From the NCBI GenBank assembly GCA_946902985.2, contig OX336394.1, positions 273,269,496 to 273,333,495 on the forward strand: a stretch of DNA of 64,000 nucleotides, read 5' to 3'. The position numbers were made by a program, and so were the translations under genes. Source of the DNA: Meconema thalassinum (Eukaryota > Arthropoda > Insecta > Orthoptera > Tettigoniidae). Shown here one piece after another: positions 33,865 through 44,935 of the stretch; the first letter of the stretch is position 1; each line of letters opens with the position of its first letter. The notes under the pieces are model-generated. The model had not been told where the DNA came from and did not search any database. It saw nothing but the letters and a program-made list of their open reading frames with translations.

Positions 33865-35320
33865 TTTTAGCCTATTTTCATTTTATGAAAAAAAAAAATA
33901 GGCTTATGAGATCCCCTTTTGTCCGTGTGTCTGTCTGTGTATGCGTGTGTGTGTGCGATGGTGTGTGTGTGTCCTCCCCTAATAGATTCTAAACGGCTGG
34001 AGAGATTTCAATGAAACTCGGTAGGATCATAGCAACATTCTGGACGACCCCGACCGTGCCCTTTAAATTTTATTGTCTCTCACCAATCCAATACGGCGGC
34101 TGTTCAAAATATTTCACCAGCATTCAGTGTCTCCGAAACTATTACCGATATCACCCTGAAATTTTGTACGGTGATAAAGGGAACTACTGGAAGTTAATCT
34201 ATGATACTTTCAAAAACCTCGTAACTACAAAACCAACATGGCGGCCAGGCGAAGTTGAGACTTTTAAACAGACTTTTCTCGCGATTTAACCATCCAAACG
34301 TAATGGAACATGGTACAGCAACTGTTTATATACAGTGTAATGCACTGGCGTCTACTTTAGTTCAATTGTTTACATAACCTCAAGATGGCGGCTGTGCGAA
34401 ATATTTCACTGGCATTCAATATCTCCGAAACTATTTATGATATCACCCTGAAATTTTGTACGGTGATAAAGGGCATTGCTACAAGTTTATCTATGTAACT
34501 TTCAAAAACCTGTAAGTACAAAACGAACATGGCGGCCAAGCGAAGTTGAAACATTTTAATAGACTTTTCTCGTGATTTAACCATCTGAGCGCAGTGAAAT
34601 GTGGTACAGTAAATGATTATACATATTGTAATACACTGGCATCTAATTTAGTTCAATTTTAAAATTAAGTTTTTATTTCTTGTGTCGTAATCATGCGATC
34701 GAAGTGAAAGTTTGAATAATGAATTTGCGCAATAATTTTCCTTTAATGGTACATAACTCTATGGCCTATAGATATAACAATCCAAAATGGCGAGCATCCG
34801 AAATATTTTGACGGTTCTCAATATCTACGAATCTTTTAAAGCCATCAAACTGAATTTGCTTATGTTCATAGAGGCTATATTACCTATATTACTTTCATTA
34901 ATCTGGTGAGCACAAATCCAACATGTCAGTGACGCGAAGTATAAATATTTAAATGGACGTTTCTCGCGATTTAACCATCCGAGTGGAGTGAAACTTTGCA
35001 CGTTAAATGCTTATACAAATGTTATTCCACTGGCAATTTCAATTGTTTTCATAACCACAAGATGGCAGCTGTGCGAAATTCTAAATTCTCGTTTTTACTT
35101 CATGCGATTGAAGTCTGAATACCACACGTGCACAATAATCTTCATGTAATAGTACATAAATAAAAATCCAACCTGTCGACCATCTGAAATATTTAGACGG
35201 TTCTCAATATCTACGAATCTATCACAACAATCAAACTGAAATTTTGTATGTGATAGAGGCAGTTAACATGAGCAGGATATATGAAAATAGGCTGTATATT
35301 TCTTCCCGGAACAACTTGTT
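33865..35320 (+). mobile_element. H1 copy 5
   Basis: 5' hairpin agcctattttcattttatga...aaaaataggcttatgag at 33869-33910, GT/GTCT microsatellite, ctaaacggctggagagattt, and body monomers with acatggcggccaggcg, agatggcggctgtgcg and acatggcggccaagcg. The 3' end is gaaaataggctgtatatttc...ggaacaacttgtt at 35284-35320. No nested insertion, so this is the best single example of the family. Confidence 0.8.
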
Positions 35321-35724
35321 AATCATGTAATTCGTCGGAACAAACATTTATTCTGTCAGAATAATGCTATAGGAGCAAACAGTAAACGTAATGCACGTGT
35401 CCTTGGTGTTGACAAGTAGGATTGATTTTATATTCCAATTTGGTTTTGGGCGTCATCCTCGCCTGGATGCACGTTTTATATCTGTGTTCACACACAGTGA
35501 ATAAAGACAGTGTAAGCACAGTATTTCTGTCGAGAGTAAATCACGTGGTATTTCGAGCAGCACTTGCTGATTATAATCCCTTAAATTCTGGCAGTAAATC
35601 AAACTGCAAACTGAGAGTCATTGTGACCTAACATTATGATGGCATTGCTTCTTGGAGCCCCGTACTTTACCCCCACATTGCTCTCTGGTGGAGCTAGAAT
35701 GAGTTGTGCCTCATGCTTTAAAGC
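35321..35724. other. No gene recognised
   Basis: Spacer between H1 copy 5 and the Harbinger element. A 69-codon frame (35422-35631) is unrecognised. Confidence 0.4.
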
Positions 35725-35881
35725 TAACGCTGGGTTTTCCTAGGAGCGGAGTCGGCTCTCCGCTCGTGAGTCATCACTGATCAGCTGGCTGAATTGTGTT
35801 TTCCTAGACGCGGATTTGTCCTCTGGCCGAGAGCGGAACGGTTGCTCATTTGTATACTAGGAGAGATAAGGTGAGGTCGAT

Positions 35882-36163
35882 ATGGTCGTGGAATCTAGAC
35901 TTTCTATTTTATTACACTTGGAAGAGGAGGAGGAGGAAGAGTTACTACTGCATTTAGTGAAGGATCGAAAATGTGCAAGTGACATATTTAAAACGCGCGA
36001 AAATGAGGGAGTGTTTAAAATTCTTATAAATAACCATTTAACTGATGACGAAATTAGATTCCAACAGTACTTTCGATTGACCAAAAACGAGTTCTATGAT
36101 CTATACCACGTAATAAAAGATGTAGAAGAACTGAAATCGCAGGTTTATAACAGAAAGCAGTAA
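35882..36163 (+). pseudogene. Harbinger transposase N-terminal remnant (HARBI1-like)
   Basis: 93 codons with an acidic stretch (LEEEEEEELLLHL) and then FQQYFRLTKNEFYDLYHVIK and YNRKQ. The pattern of a FxxYFRxxxxEFxxL helix region followed by an NRKQ-type end resembles the N-terminus of PIF/Harbinger transposases. The DDE nuclease domain is absent. It sits just inside the left TIR, the expected position. It could also be a first exon, but no downstream exon is visible before the right TIR. Confidence 0.65.
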
Positions 36164-36241
36164 ACCGACACACACTCAAGGTGCACACGCTTTATACTAA
36201 ACTCACAAGGGAGACAATTGAATAAAACTACACACAACTTG

Positions 36242-37635
36242 TGTAACGTTTCGTACCTAGTGCACAGTTTGCCCCATGCTTGGGTGACATGTTGTAACGT
36301 TTCATAGCTCGTGATAGAAAACGAGTGCAGAAAATAGCTCGGTTAATAGGGCGCCAATCTCCAAGAGACGGTTGTGAGATAAATTTATGTTTATTAAATT
36401 GAGATTCTTTACTTTCTGGGGAGGGGCAACAAAGGCTAGCTGTAAAACACCTTATTCTATTATCTTGACCTCTGGGAAGTCTAGCATTGGGTAAATATTG
36501 ACTGAAAGTCATAGAAGTTAAAAATAATTTATTAACAACCAGGATGAGATGAATGACGTCTTGCGACCTTCCAAACAGATAAAATAAAAAGGGGAAGTTA
36601 TTTCTTTAAATTATTGAAGTTAATAGTATTTACGTCCGACTTGCAATTGACAAATATGCATGAGCTCACCGGGTTGTAGATCTTCATGGGCAATGTTGGC
36701 GGAGGTATCTCGTTCCTGAAGTAGACATCTCGCGTGGTCTTCCATGGTTCAAAGTACCAATCCTCCCTGATAAAGCTATCTGTACACTAATTGCACAGAT
36801 GCTGTCGCCTAGCTCAGTGAATGGAATGGTTTCACTCGTCTTCGATATTCAGCGCAATGCTGGAAATATCCTAGCTAGATTTCCACTGAGTTTACTAGTT
36901 GAACTTTATGAAATGTTGTAGTTGAATCTCAACAAGTGAGGTCCAAGTTTAGAATTTCAAGTGCTTTCAAGTGAAAACATAATAATATTCTTCCTCTCCA
37001 TACAGCTCTGTTCCGGCTTATATATGGAATTATATCTCCCACCAGCAATAGGGGATCTGCCAATTGCAATATCAAAGTATTGTCTACAGAAAGTGACGCT
37101 CCTTCCTTATTGGCCGAAGTAAGTCCTTTGTCACGCACCAAGTGGCTATAATGGGGTGAAGGTCTCTTCCCCAGTGACACACTTCCATATTGGTGTCATG
37201 TAGCGGTATCTTCCTTAAAAATCACAAGGTTGCAGTTTTCTCGTCGTAAAACAATTTATTCTAAAAAGCTGTAGGGTCCATTGTTCCGACATCTTTTAGA
37301 ATTAGCCTGTTGGCTACCAAGGGTCTCTCCTGGTTGCGGCCCCCTTTCCACTCTTCCTGCCTCTTCATAAGCGGTTTATGGCGGGTCGAGCGGTATCTAT
37401 TGTCAGTTGTTAGTTCCGCAAGTGAGCTCAAGAAATATATTTATTGGGGGAGGGGTTGTAAATTTACGGTTTGAAATCTCGGGTCGACGTCTAATTACAA
37501 GAATGGATGAGAATGAACATATGATTTTATATTACCCATAAATACAATAAATATATACATGCACTATCGTTGCAATTGCACATCAATATAGTACACTTAG
37601 TTCAATTGTTTTGAGTGTGGTGTACAAACACCACA
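36242..37635 (-). repeat. LTR-A 3' LTR
   Basis: This is the downstream LTR in element orientation. It begins tgtaacgtttcgtacctagt on plus and ends gtgtacaaacaccaca. A purine-rich run (minus strand catgggggcgat) abuts its inner edge at 37636-37647 as candidate polypurine tract. Confidence 0.9.
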
Positions 37636-38472
37636 ATCGCCCCCATGAGTCGACGAATAAATTCCCAATTTTGAGAATGACTCATCCCCTGAAAACAATT
37701 GCACAACAGTTAAATACATATACACAACACACTCAAATCTTCAAATCAACCATACATTTAAAATGTCATTTCTTTCAATATTTCCTGTTATCCAGTTTGT
37801 CTGAACTTATTTCACTCGAAGGGCGTTCTTTATGGCATACAACATTTCACCTGTAGAAGGTTGAATTTTACACGGATAATTGCACACGCATACACACGCA
37901 AAGTGTTTGCTCTTACAAAATGCAATTACAAGTCGGAGGATAAGATATGTCTATCTTTCAACAAAACATTACTCTTCCCAGTAGTCACTACTTACAGAAA
38001 ATGTATTCTTAACAAAACTTCATGGTATCAAAATTAGACAACTTAGCGACATAGTGGTACACTCTATCTAACCAACTACCTGTGCTCCTACCAGCCTTAT
38101 ATCCTTTCATTAACTCAATGCGTTACCATTACTGTTAATCTAACACTATTATTATAACCATCCTACACAATCTTACTCACAAATCTAAATCATATTCACA
38201 CACTGTATCTTAATAATTATTATTTGAAAAACACCCTCAATTCTTCTCCGCCTCATCTAATTACTGTCATCGCTTCTGACATAACTTCAGAGTTCAGTAG
38301 CCCTCAATGCTTCCTCTCTAACTACTGGTAAACCGCTACTCAATTTAAATCTCACACGAATAAGTCGTATTTTATTTACCTCTTTCTCTTCCTTAAATCC
38401 TACCACCATTAACTCAATTAACTTCGAATTATAACAAATTTCTCTCAATAACTTCTAAATAATATGCCAACC

Positions 38473-38512
<40 letters not shown>

Positions 38513-38740
38513 TTTACTTTCATGTGTGCCGGACAACAACACAACACACCATCAACTCGCTATCGCTCATCATCAGTAACATTTACAAGTGGTTTAACTA
38601 GGTATTTAGCCTTGCAGTATATTTGGCTGTGTTCTAAAACTTGCGTATTAAGATCTTGAAACTATAACTTGGATCATCTCTTGGGTGTACTCCCTTATTA
38701 CTCTGTTTCCTTGTGTGCATACATTCGTTCTGTTTATACT

Positions 38741-38863
38741 TCAAAACTCCCAACATCTACCGAGTACTTCACGTATTCACGTAGACACCACAAAAACCTC
38801 CTCAAAACTCCCAACATCTACGAGTACTTCACGTATTCACGTAGACACCACAAAAACCTCCTG
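38741..38863. repeat. Two-copy ~62-bp tandem repeat
   Basis: Units share ctcaaaactcccaacatcta, then gagtacttcacgtattcacg and tagacaccacaaaaacctc; one unit has a single extra base. Confidence 0.95.
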
Positions 38864-39028
38864 CTCAGAGTTATTAATCTCCTCTGGCATACTTACTTCT
38901 CCAAAACCTTCCTTCACCATAACTTAATTTGGCCACTTACCAACCTGAAACCTCATTGCTCAACGGCATTAAACCTCGCTGGCATCCTTACTTGTTACCT
39001 CACTCACGTTATTTACGTGAAATTTACA

Positions 39029-39060
39029 CACACACATACATACATACATACATACACACA
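39029..39060. repeat. (CA)n/(CATA)n microsatellite
   Basis: A mixed CA and CATA simple repeat. Confidence 0.95.
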
Positions 39061-39622
39061 CATCCATCTCCAAGTACCAGATGTCCTATAGTTTAATACT
39101 TCTTTATTTCCATCAGATGTTGGTTATTTCATACCATGCCTTACCATCTATTACTTCTAAATTTATCCAACTGTAGTCACTGATGACTTCGCTGTTCTCA
39201 AATGAAATTTCCTTACTGCATACCAATACTTACTTCTTCAACTCGTTAATTTTATCATTACTGTACCTCATCTTAAATCAGTCACGAATCTCTACTATAT
39301 TATTATTATCATCATTATGGTTGTCATAATAGTTCCTATTTTCATTAGGTTACTTACCATTTCTCTTATTACTTGCTGAGATATCCTTAGCATGCTTACT
39401 TCTGCAGACTAAGCACATTTTAACACAGTATATCATTATATATCGATAAGCGGTTCACCGTTTTTTACCTAGTTTATAAGCGTAAGCTTCTATTTGCTGC
39501 TCCCTCACTGTTTCATACAGCTCTGAACTGATACACGATTTCAGGCTTCAAGAATCCACCAAAATTTAATTCTACGCTCCCCACACTTCTATTTAAACAA
39601 TGAGCTGACCTGCTCCACGACC

Positions 39623-41077
39623 TTAATCTATATTAATACTCTTTACCTCCTTATTGTAGTATATAATTTTAATATCTACGTCATAACTCCCTAATTTAAT
39701 TACAATAAATAAATACACTTTAACTACACGACTAAGTCTCCGACCTATCTTTACACTCCACAATTCGTTCAAGATTCCTTGTTCTATTGCTCTCATTTCT
39801 TTCTTTCTCCCTGGTTTAATTGTTACTCTTTCTTCTCTTCTCATAATAATAGTCCCTACTTCCTCATTACTTGGCCTATATTTATCTATAGTAAGGCTAC
39901 TCTTAGTCTCTCCTCCTAACGTTTCACCTAACATCTCTACTTCTAACCTCCATTCCAAATAGTAATCTTCATCCTTATCTTTATATCTCTTTCTAATCTC
40001 ATCTAACAATGTGACCTGGCTTTTCCGCTTTGTCCTACTCCTACCAATTTTAACTTCCGTCATCTGGTTTCCTCGTTCACTGTAATCTACCTGCTGGCTT
40101 TGTGCTAACACGCGCATCTCCATCTCAGCTAAGTTTACGTAACTAGAAACTGCCCCTACTTTAGGAAGACTTTTCCTAATGTCCTGCTATATTTCCACTA
40201 TCCTACTTTCAACATTTACTCTAACCTCATTGTTCTCCTCTTTAACAACTTCCTGGATTCTTCAATCCTGAGGACCTATTGTTTTCTCTACCTCCCATAT
40301 TTCTACTCCTAACTGTTCTTCAAACATATTCTTCTCTCTCATTCTCTGATCTATCATCTCTTCCTCCAGGTCCTCAACTCTCTCCTCTAACTGTTGATTA
40401 GGCTTACAAAATTTGTCATGCCCTATTTCTACTTTCTGCTCTACTTCTGACCTCATTTCAGCTAATCTTTTCTCCTCCTGATTCTGTATTTCTAATCTAC
40501 TCTCATCTTCATTCACGTCCTCCCTTTTCTGTTCTACCTCTTGCTCTTTCTCACATAAACTACTATTGACTATTTCTAGCTTCTTATCTTCTTCTGTTTC
40601 CTTGTCCTGCACTTGCCATCTTTGGTTGAATTCAACATTCTGTTTTATTATGGTCTGTGATACTATTTTCTTTTGCTCTAGTTCATATTTTGCTTCTCTG
40701 GTGCTTTGGGCTAGTTCCTGATTCCATTGATCTATTTTCTGGTTTATTTCTGTTTTATTTTGATCTAGCGCATGTTTTATTTCTTTAATACTTTGATCTA
40801 TTTTCTGACTTAATTTTTGATTGTTCGCGAGCATCTCTCCCATCATCTTGATTAACTTTTCTTCCAATGTATCTGATTCTACATTTATGTTTTTGCCCTT
40901 TTCTAGGTCTTCCGCGCCCCCCATCGTACTATTCTGTGATTCAACCGACTTGTCTACCTCGCCGCAACTCTGAACATTGTTACTCCCGCTAGCTAAGTCT
41001 TTCTCCACTACCTCTGCCTCGGTACCCTTAACTACGTTACCATTACGTAACGTCATCAACTCGTTCTCATCTCCCAT
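39623..41077 (-). pseudogene. LTR-A gag-like coiled-coil protein, two nonsense codons
   Basis: One minus-strand frame of about 485 codons starts with ATG at 41077, about 110 bp after the primer site, as a gag would. It is cut by TGA at 40262-40264 and TAG at 40187-40189. The first 271 residues are charged and rich in Glu, Lys and Gln with heptad-like runs (LSQKIDQSIKEIKHALDQNK), predicting a long coiled coil. The last 166 residues are basic (KIGRSRTKRKSQ). I see no retrotransposon-gag core or zinc knuckle, so gag identity rests on position and coiled coil. Readthrough of both stops cannot be excluded, but decay is simpler. Confidence 0.65.
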
Positions 41078-41178
41078 GATTCACTTTACATATACTTTAT
41101 TATTATGAAAAACAATTAAGTTTATTTCCAAATGCAATTTACTAATATTATTTATTTCTTTAAGGTGTTTTATAGCTT

Positions 41179-41253
41179 TCGATCCCCACGTTGGGCGCCA
41201 TGATGTAACGTTTCGTAGCTAGTGCACAGCTTTCCCCTCGTTGGGCGCCATGT
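41179..41253 (-). promoter_or_regulatory. LTR-A primer-binding site, duplicated with LTR edge
   Basis: On the minus strand tggcgcccaacgtgggg (at 41184-41200) is complementary to the 3' end of insect tRNA-Lys. A second version, tggcgcccaacgagggg, lies at 41236-41252 directly beside the LTR proper (41254). Between them is a second copy of the first ~30 bases of the LTR edge. A third, decayed copy is inside both LTRs (about 36269-36293 on plus). Confidence 0.8.
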
Positions 41254-42646
41254 TGTAACGTTTCGTACCTAGTGCACAGTTTGCCCCATGCTTGGGTGAC
41301 ATGTTGTTACGTTTCATAGCTCGTGATAGAAAACGAGTGCAGTAAATAGCTCGGTTAATAGGGCGCCAATCTCCAACAGACGGTTGTGAGATAAATTTAT
41401 GTTTATTAAATTGAGATTCTTTACTTTCGGGGGAGGGGCAACAAAGGCTAGCTGTAAAACACCTTATTCTATTATCTTGACCTCTGGGAAGTCTAGCATT
41501 GGGTAAATATTGACTGAAAGTCATAGAAGTTAAAAATAATTTATTAACAACCAGGATGAGATGAATGACGTCTTGCGACCTTCCAAACAGATAAAATAAA
41601 AGGGGAAGTTATTTCTTTAAATTATTGAAGTTAATAGTATTTACGTCCGACTTGCAATTGACAAATATGCATGAGCTCACCGGGTTGTAGATCTTCATGG
41701 GCGATGTTGGCGGAGGTATCTCGTTCCTGAAGTAGACATCTCGCGTGGTCTTCCATGGTTCGAAGTACCAATCCTCCCTGATAAAGCTATCTGTACACTA
41801 ATTGCACAGATGCTGTCGCCTAGCTGAGTGAATGGAATGGTTTCACTCGTCTTCGATATTCAGCGCAATGCTGGAAATATCCTAGCTAGATCTCCACTGA
41901 GTTTACTAGTTGAACTTTATGAAATTTTGTAGTTGAATCTCAACAAGTGAGGTCCAAGTTTAGAATTTCAAGTGCTTTCAAGTGAAAACATAATAATATT
42001 CTTCCTCTCCATACAGCTCTGTTCCGGCTTATATATGGAATTATATCTCCCACCAGCAGTAGGGGATCTGCCAATTGCAATATCAAAGTATTGTCTACAG
42101 AAAGTGACGCTCCTTCCTTATTGGCCGAAGTAAGTCCTTTGTCACGCACCAAGTGGCTATATTGGGGTGAAGGTCTCTCCCCCAGTGACACACTTCCAAA
42201 TTGGTGTCATGTAGCGGTATCTTCCTTAAAAATCACAAGGTTGCAGTTTTCTCGTCGTAAAACAATTTATTCTAAAAAGCTGTAGGGTCCATTGTTCCGA
42301 CATCCTTTAGAATTAGCCTGTTGGCTACCGAGGGTCTCTCCTGGTTGCGGCTCCCTTTCCACTCTTCCTGCCTCTTCATAAGCGGTTTATGGCGGGTCGA
42401 GCGGTATCTATTGTCAGTTGTTAGTTCCGCAAGTGAGCTCAAGAAATATATTTATTGGGGGAGGGGTTGTAAATTTACGGTTTGAAATCTCGGGTCGACG
42501 TCTAATTACAAGAATGGATGAGAATGAACATATGATTTTATATTACCCTTAAATACAATAAATATATACATGCACTATCGTTGCAATTGCACATCAATAT
42601 AGTACTCTTAGTTCAATTGTTTCGGGTGTGGTGTACAAACACCACA
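41254..42646 (-). repeat. LTR-A 5' LTR
   Basis: Aligns with 36242-37635 over its full length. In element orientation it begins tgtggtgtttgtacacc and ends cgttaca, with TG...CA ends. Confidence 0.9.
42556..42571 (-). promoter_or_regulatory. Candidate TATA box of LTR-A
   Basis: Minus-strand tgtatatatttattg lies about 80 bp inside the 5' LTR, a plausible U3 position. It is repeated in the other LTR. Sequence match only. Confidence 0.35.
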
Positions 42647-43026
42647 CTTGTACAGACGTCCAGCCACTCCACAAGCCGACAGCGGACTCGTCTGCTCCCG
42701 TAGCAGAGGAACGCGGAGGAGCGAGTTCCGCTCTTCAAGCGGCGGTCCGCTCCGCTTCTAGGATAACAGTACCATTATAATTAATTATGACCAGTGGAGA
42801 ACCGACTCCGCTCTCCGCGTTCCGCTCTCCGCTTCCGCGCCTAGGAAAACCCACCTTAAGGTGAAGCGGCTGAGAGTGTCGTATGGCTGGTCACGCGTCT
42901 GCCATAAAATGTCGAGTAATGGCCGTGAAAGCCAATATACCATCTTTTTGTCGAGTAATTGTTTGAAAGTACAAACAACCAACATGCTTTCCTCATTCAG
43001 AGATTGTCGAGAGACAAAGTGTACCT

Positions 43027-44438
43027 AAACAAGAAGTTCCGTGAAGAACTATACAGCCTACTTTTCATGCCAATGATTATTCTACAGAATATGAACCTAT
43101 CTAGAATAATGACGAAATTAAGTTGCTAATATCGAAATTTCCAATTAGTTCGAAATACTGTATACCTGGCATAATGTATCCTAATAGAGCACTACAGTTG
43201 GCAGCCCTGATGACTAAATATTTTCTTAGTTCCGTCTCTTAAGGTACAAAATACAAAATTTGGTTGAAGTCCAATGAATAGCATGGACGTTACATGCAGT
43301 TAAACATTGGATCTAACAGCGCGCGTAAAATCATGTTGGCAACAATGTCATGCATGTATTGGTCATAAATAATCTGAAATAATATGATCTATTGTCGTGC
43401 CAATTTTGAATGAAATCCATTAGTTAGTATAGAAGTTACATGCATTTTAAAATTGGACCTATCAGCAGGCTTAGAATCATGTTGGCAGCACTGACGTATA
43501 TTAGTTACTCCAAATTCGTCTAGAATGCCAGGTACTATACGTGTGCAAAGTTTAGAGCTATTGGCTTGCATGCTTTCTGATATATTGATATTAGGGTAAC
43601 AACAAAAATAGGGACAGCACATATTAACAGCTGGCAGCACTTGTTGCTCCTTAGAATACGCATAGTCATATCTGTTATGGTACACATAGCACATACGAAA
43701 TTTGGTTGAAATCCAAATGATAGTATGGAAGTTACATGTATTTAAAGTTGGACCTGTCAGCAGGCTTAGAATCATGTTGGTAGCACTGACGTATATAAGT
43801 TACTCCAAATTAATATAGAATGTCAGGTACTATACGTGTGCATAGTTTAAAGCTGTCGGCTTGCATACTTTCTGATATATTGGTATTTGGATAAAATAAA
43901 TTAGGAGCATTTATTAACAGTTGGCAGCCCTGGTAGGTCTTAAGAATACGCTCAGTCATATCTGATTATGTACACATACAACATACGAAATTTGGTTGAA
44001 TTCCAATTGATAGTATAGAAGTTATATGCATTTAAAAATTGGACCTATCAGGAGGCTTATAATCATTTTGGCAACACTGCCATGTTTAGCCTCCTGGAAA
44101 TTAAACTGAAATATTATGATCTGTACATGTGCCAATTTTGAAATAGCTCCCATTCATACTTTCCAAGATATCCAACATGGAGCTCAAATTTCAATTGCGA
44201 TTTTTTAGCAGTTGGTAGCACTGACATCATTTTCAAATATGGCCGTGAGATATTCAGGTATAGATCTTTACTCCTACCAAATTTTGTTTCGATTGCTGCA
44301 GCCGTTTAGGAGTTGATAGGGGGGGACACACACACAGCCAGAAGGACAGATAGACAGACAGACAGACAGACACACATTTGCCCGATCTCATAAGTCTACT
44401 TTTTCCTCATTTTTGCAAAATGTGAAAAGTAGGCTAAA
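43027..44438 (-). mobile_element. H2-B repeat
   Basis: Same structure and order as H2-A: plus-strand start aaacaagaagttccgtgaag, then aactatacagcctacttttc; four diverged monomers; ctgcagccgtttaggagttg; a CAGA microsatellite (about 44344-44370); and end tgtgaaaagtaggctaaaaa. It lies in otherwise unrelated DNA with A/T at both junctions, so it marks the true H2 ends. Confidence 0.8.
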
Positions 44439-44439
44439 A

Positions 44440-44820
44440 AAGAGGTTAATACACAGTATACACAGTGAGCACCACACATGAGCTTGCGTCTATTGCGCCG
44501 GCTCGGCGGGAAGCCTGGGTTTGCTCCCCAAAACATAAATTCATACCTCTCGGCATTCCTCTTCAACAATGGAAGGAGTAATTAATAAAATTTAAATATA
44601 TATCTCTAGAAAATCAAAGTATTTTATAGTACCAGTAATTTAAAAAAATGAAAAATTTTAATTACAAAATAAACATAAATAAAATACAAATAAAACATAA
44701 TTAAAATTATTTAAATGATGAAATGCCTTTATAAATAAAAATAAGAAAAATTAAACAATTAAAAAAAATAAAACAAATAAGAATTGGAATTAAATTACAT
44801 TAAATTATATTCCTCTTGAA
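44440..44820. other. Low-complexity AT-rich segment
   Basis: From 44580 it is dominated by A-rich words such as aaataaaatacaaataaaac. No gene. Confidence 0.7.
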
Positions 44821-44856
44821 AATAATACGCCTATCAATACAATTCATGAAACATAT

Positions 44857-44908
44857 ACTGTGTGTACATGTTTCGACCCTTGAATGGAGTCTTCTTCAGC
44901 TTATATCT
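44857..44908 (-). ncRNA. Hammerhead-ribozyme-like core 3
   Basis: On the minus strand ctgaaga (44899-44893, fits CUGANGA), one extra a, stem II gactc/gggtc with a 7-nt loop, gaaac (44874-44870), a 2-nt loop at, and gta. Stem I is only one adjacent pair plus a distal ataта-type pairing, so it is weak. Same unusual extra base as the other cores. Confidence 0.3.
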
Positions 44909-44935
44909 AATGTAAAATCTGTCATACTAATATAT

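Larger units (their letters stand above)
37636..39622. other. LTR-A interior without coding capacity
   Basis: Where pol would be expected, the minus strand has no frame of note. It contains an ATT microsatellite (38475-38510), a two-copy 62-bp tandem repeat (38741-38863) and a CATA run (39029-39060). Confidence 0.7.
36242..42646 (-). mobile_element. LTR retrotransposon LTR-A (minus strand)
   Basis: Two 1.39-kb LTRs starting tgtaacg and ending caccaca flank a 3.6-kb interior. Duplicated cttg flanks the element (36238-36241, 42647-42650; acttg if one base is shared). A primer site complementary to the 3' end of insect tRNA-Lys lies next to the right LTR, which sets the minus orientation. The interior has only a broken gag-like frame; no protease, RT, RNase H or integrase is seen. 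LTRs differ at about 20 positions by eye (~98.5% identity). It is non-autonomous and fairly young. Confidence 0.9.
35728..42856 (+). mobile_element. PIF/Harbinger-type transposon, interrupted by LTR-A
   Basis: TIRs: cgctgggttttcctagg at the left end and, inverted at the right end, aggtgggttttcctagg; both lead into gcgga-rich subterminal repeats (many cggag/ctccg words). TAA flanks both ends (35725-35727 and 42857-42859), the 3-bp TWA duplication typical of PIF/Harbinger. It carries an N-terminal transposase-like frame (35882-36163). LTR-A occupies 36242-42646, leaving about 0.7 kb of original element, so it was already an internally deleted copy. Confidence 0.85.

Noticed and set aside
38560..38610. 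Further hammerhead-like ctgatgatgagcg on minus
   Set aside because: No GAAA box follows at a usable distance.
38600..39091. 140-codon plus-strand frame at 38669-39091
   Set aside because: It runs antisense through LTR-A, spans a tandem repeat and ends in a CATA microsatellite; no domain.
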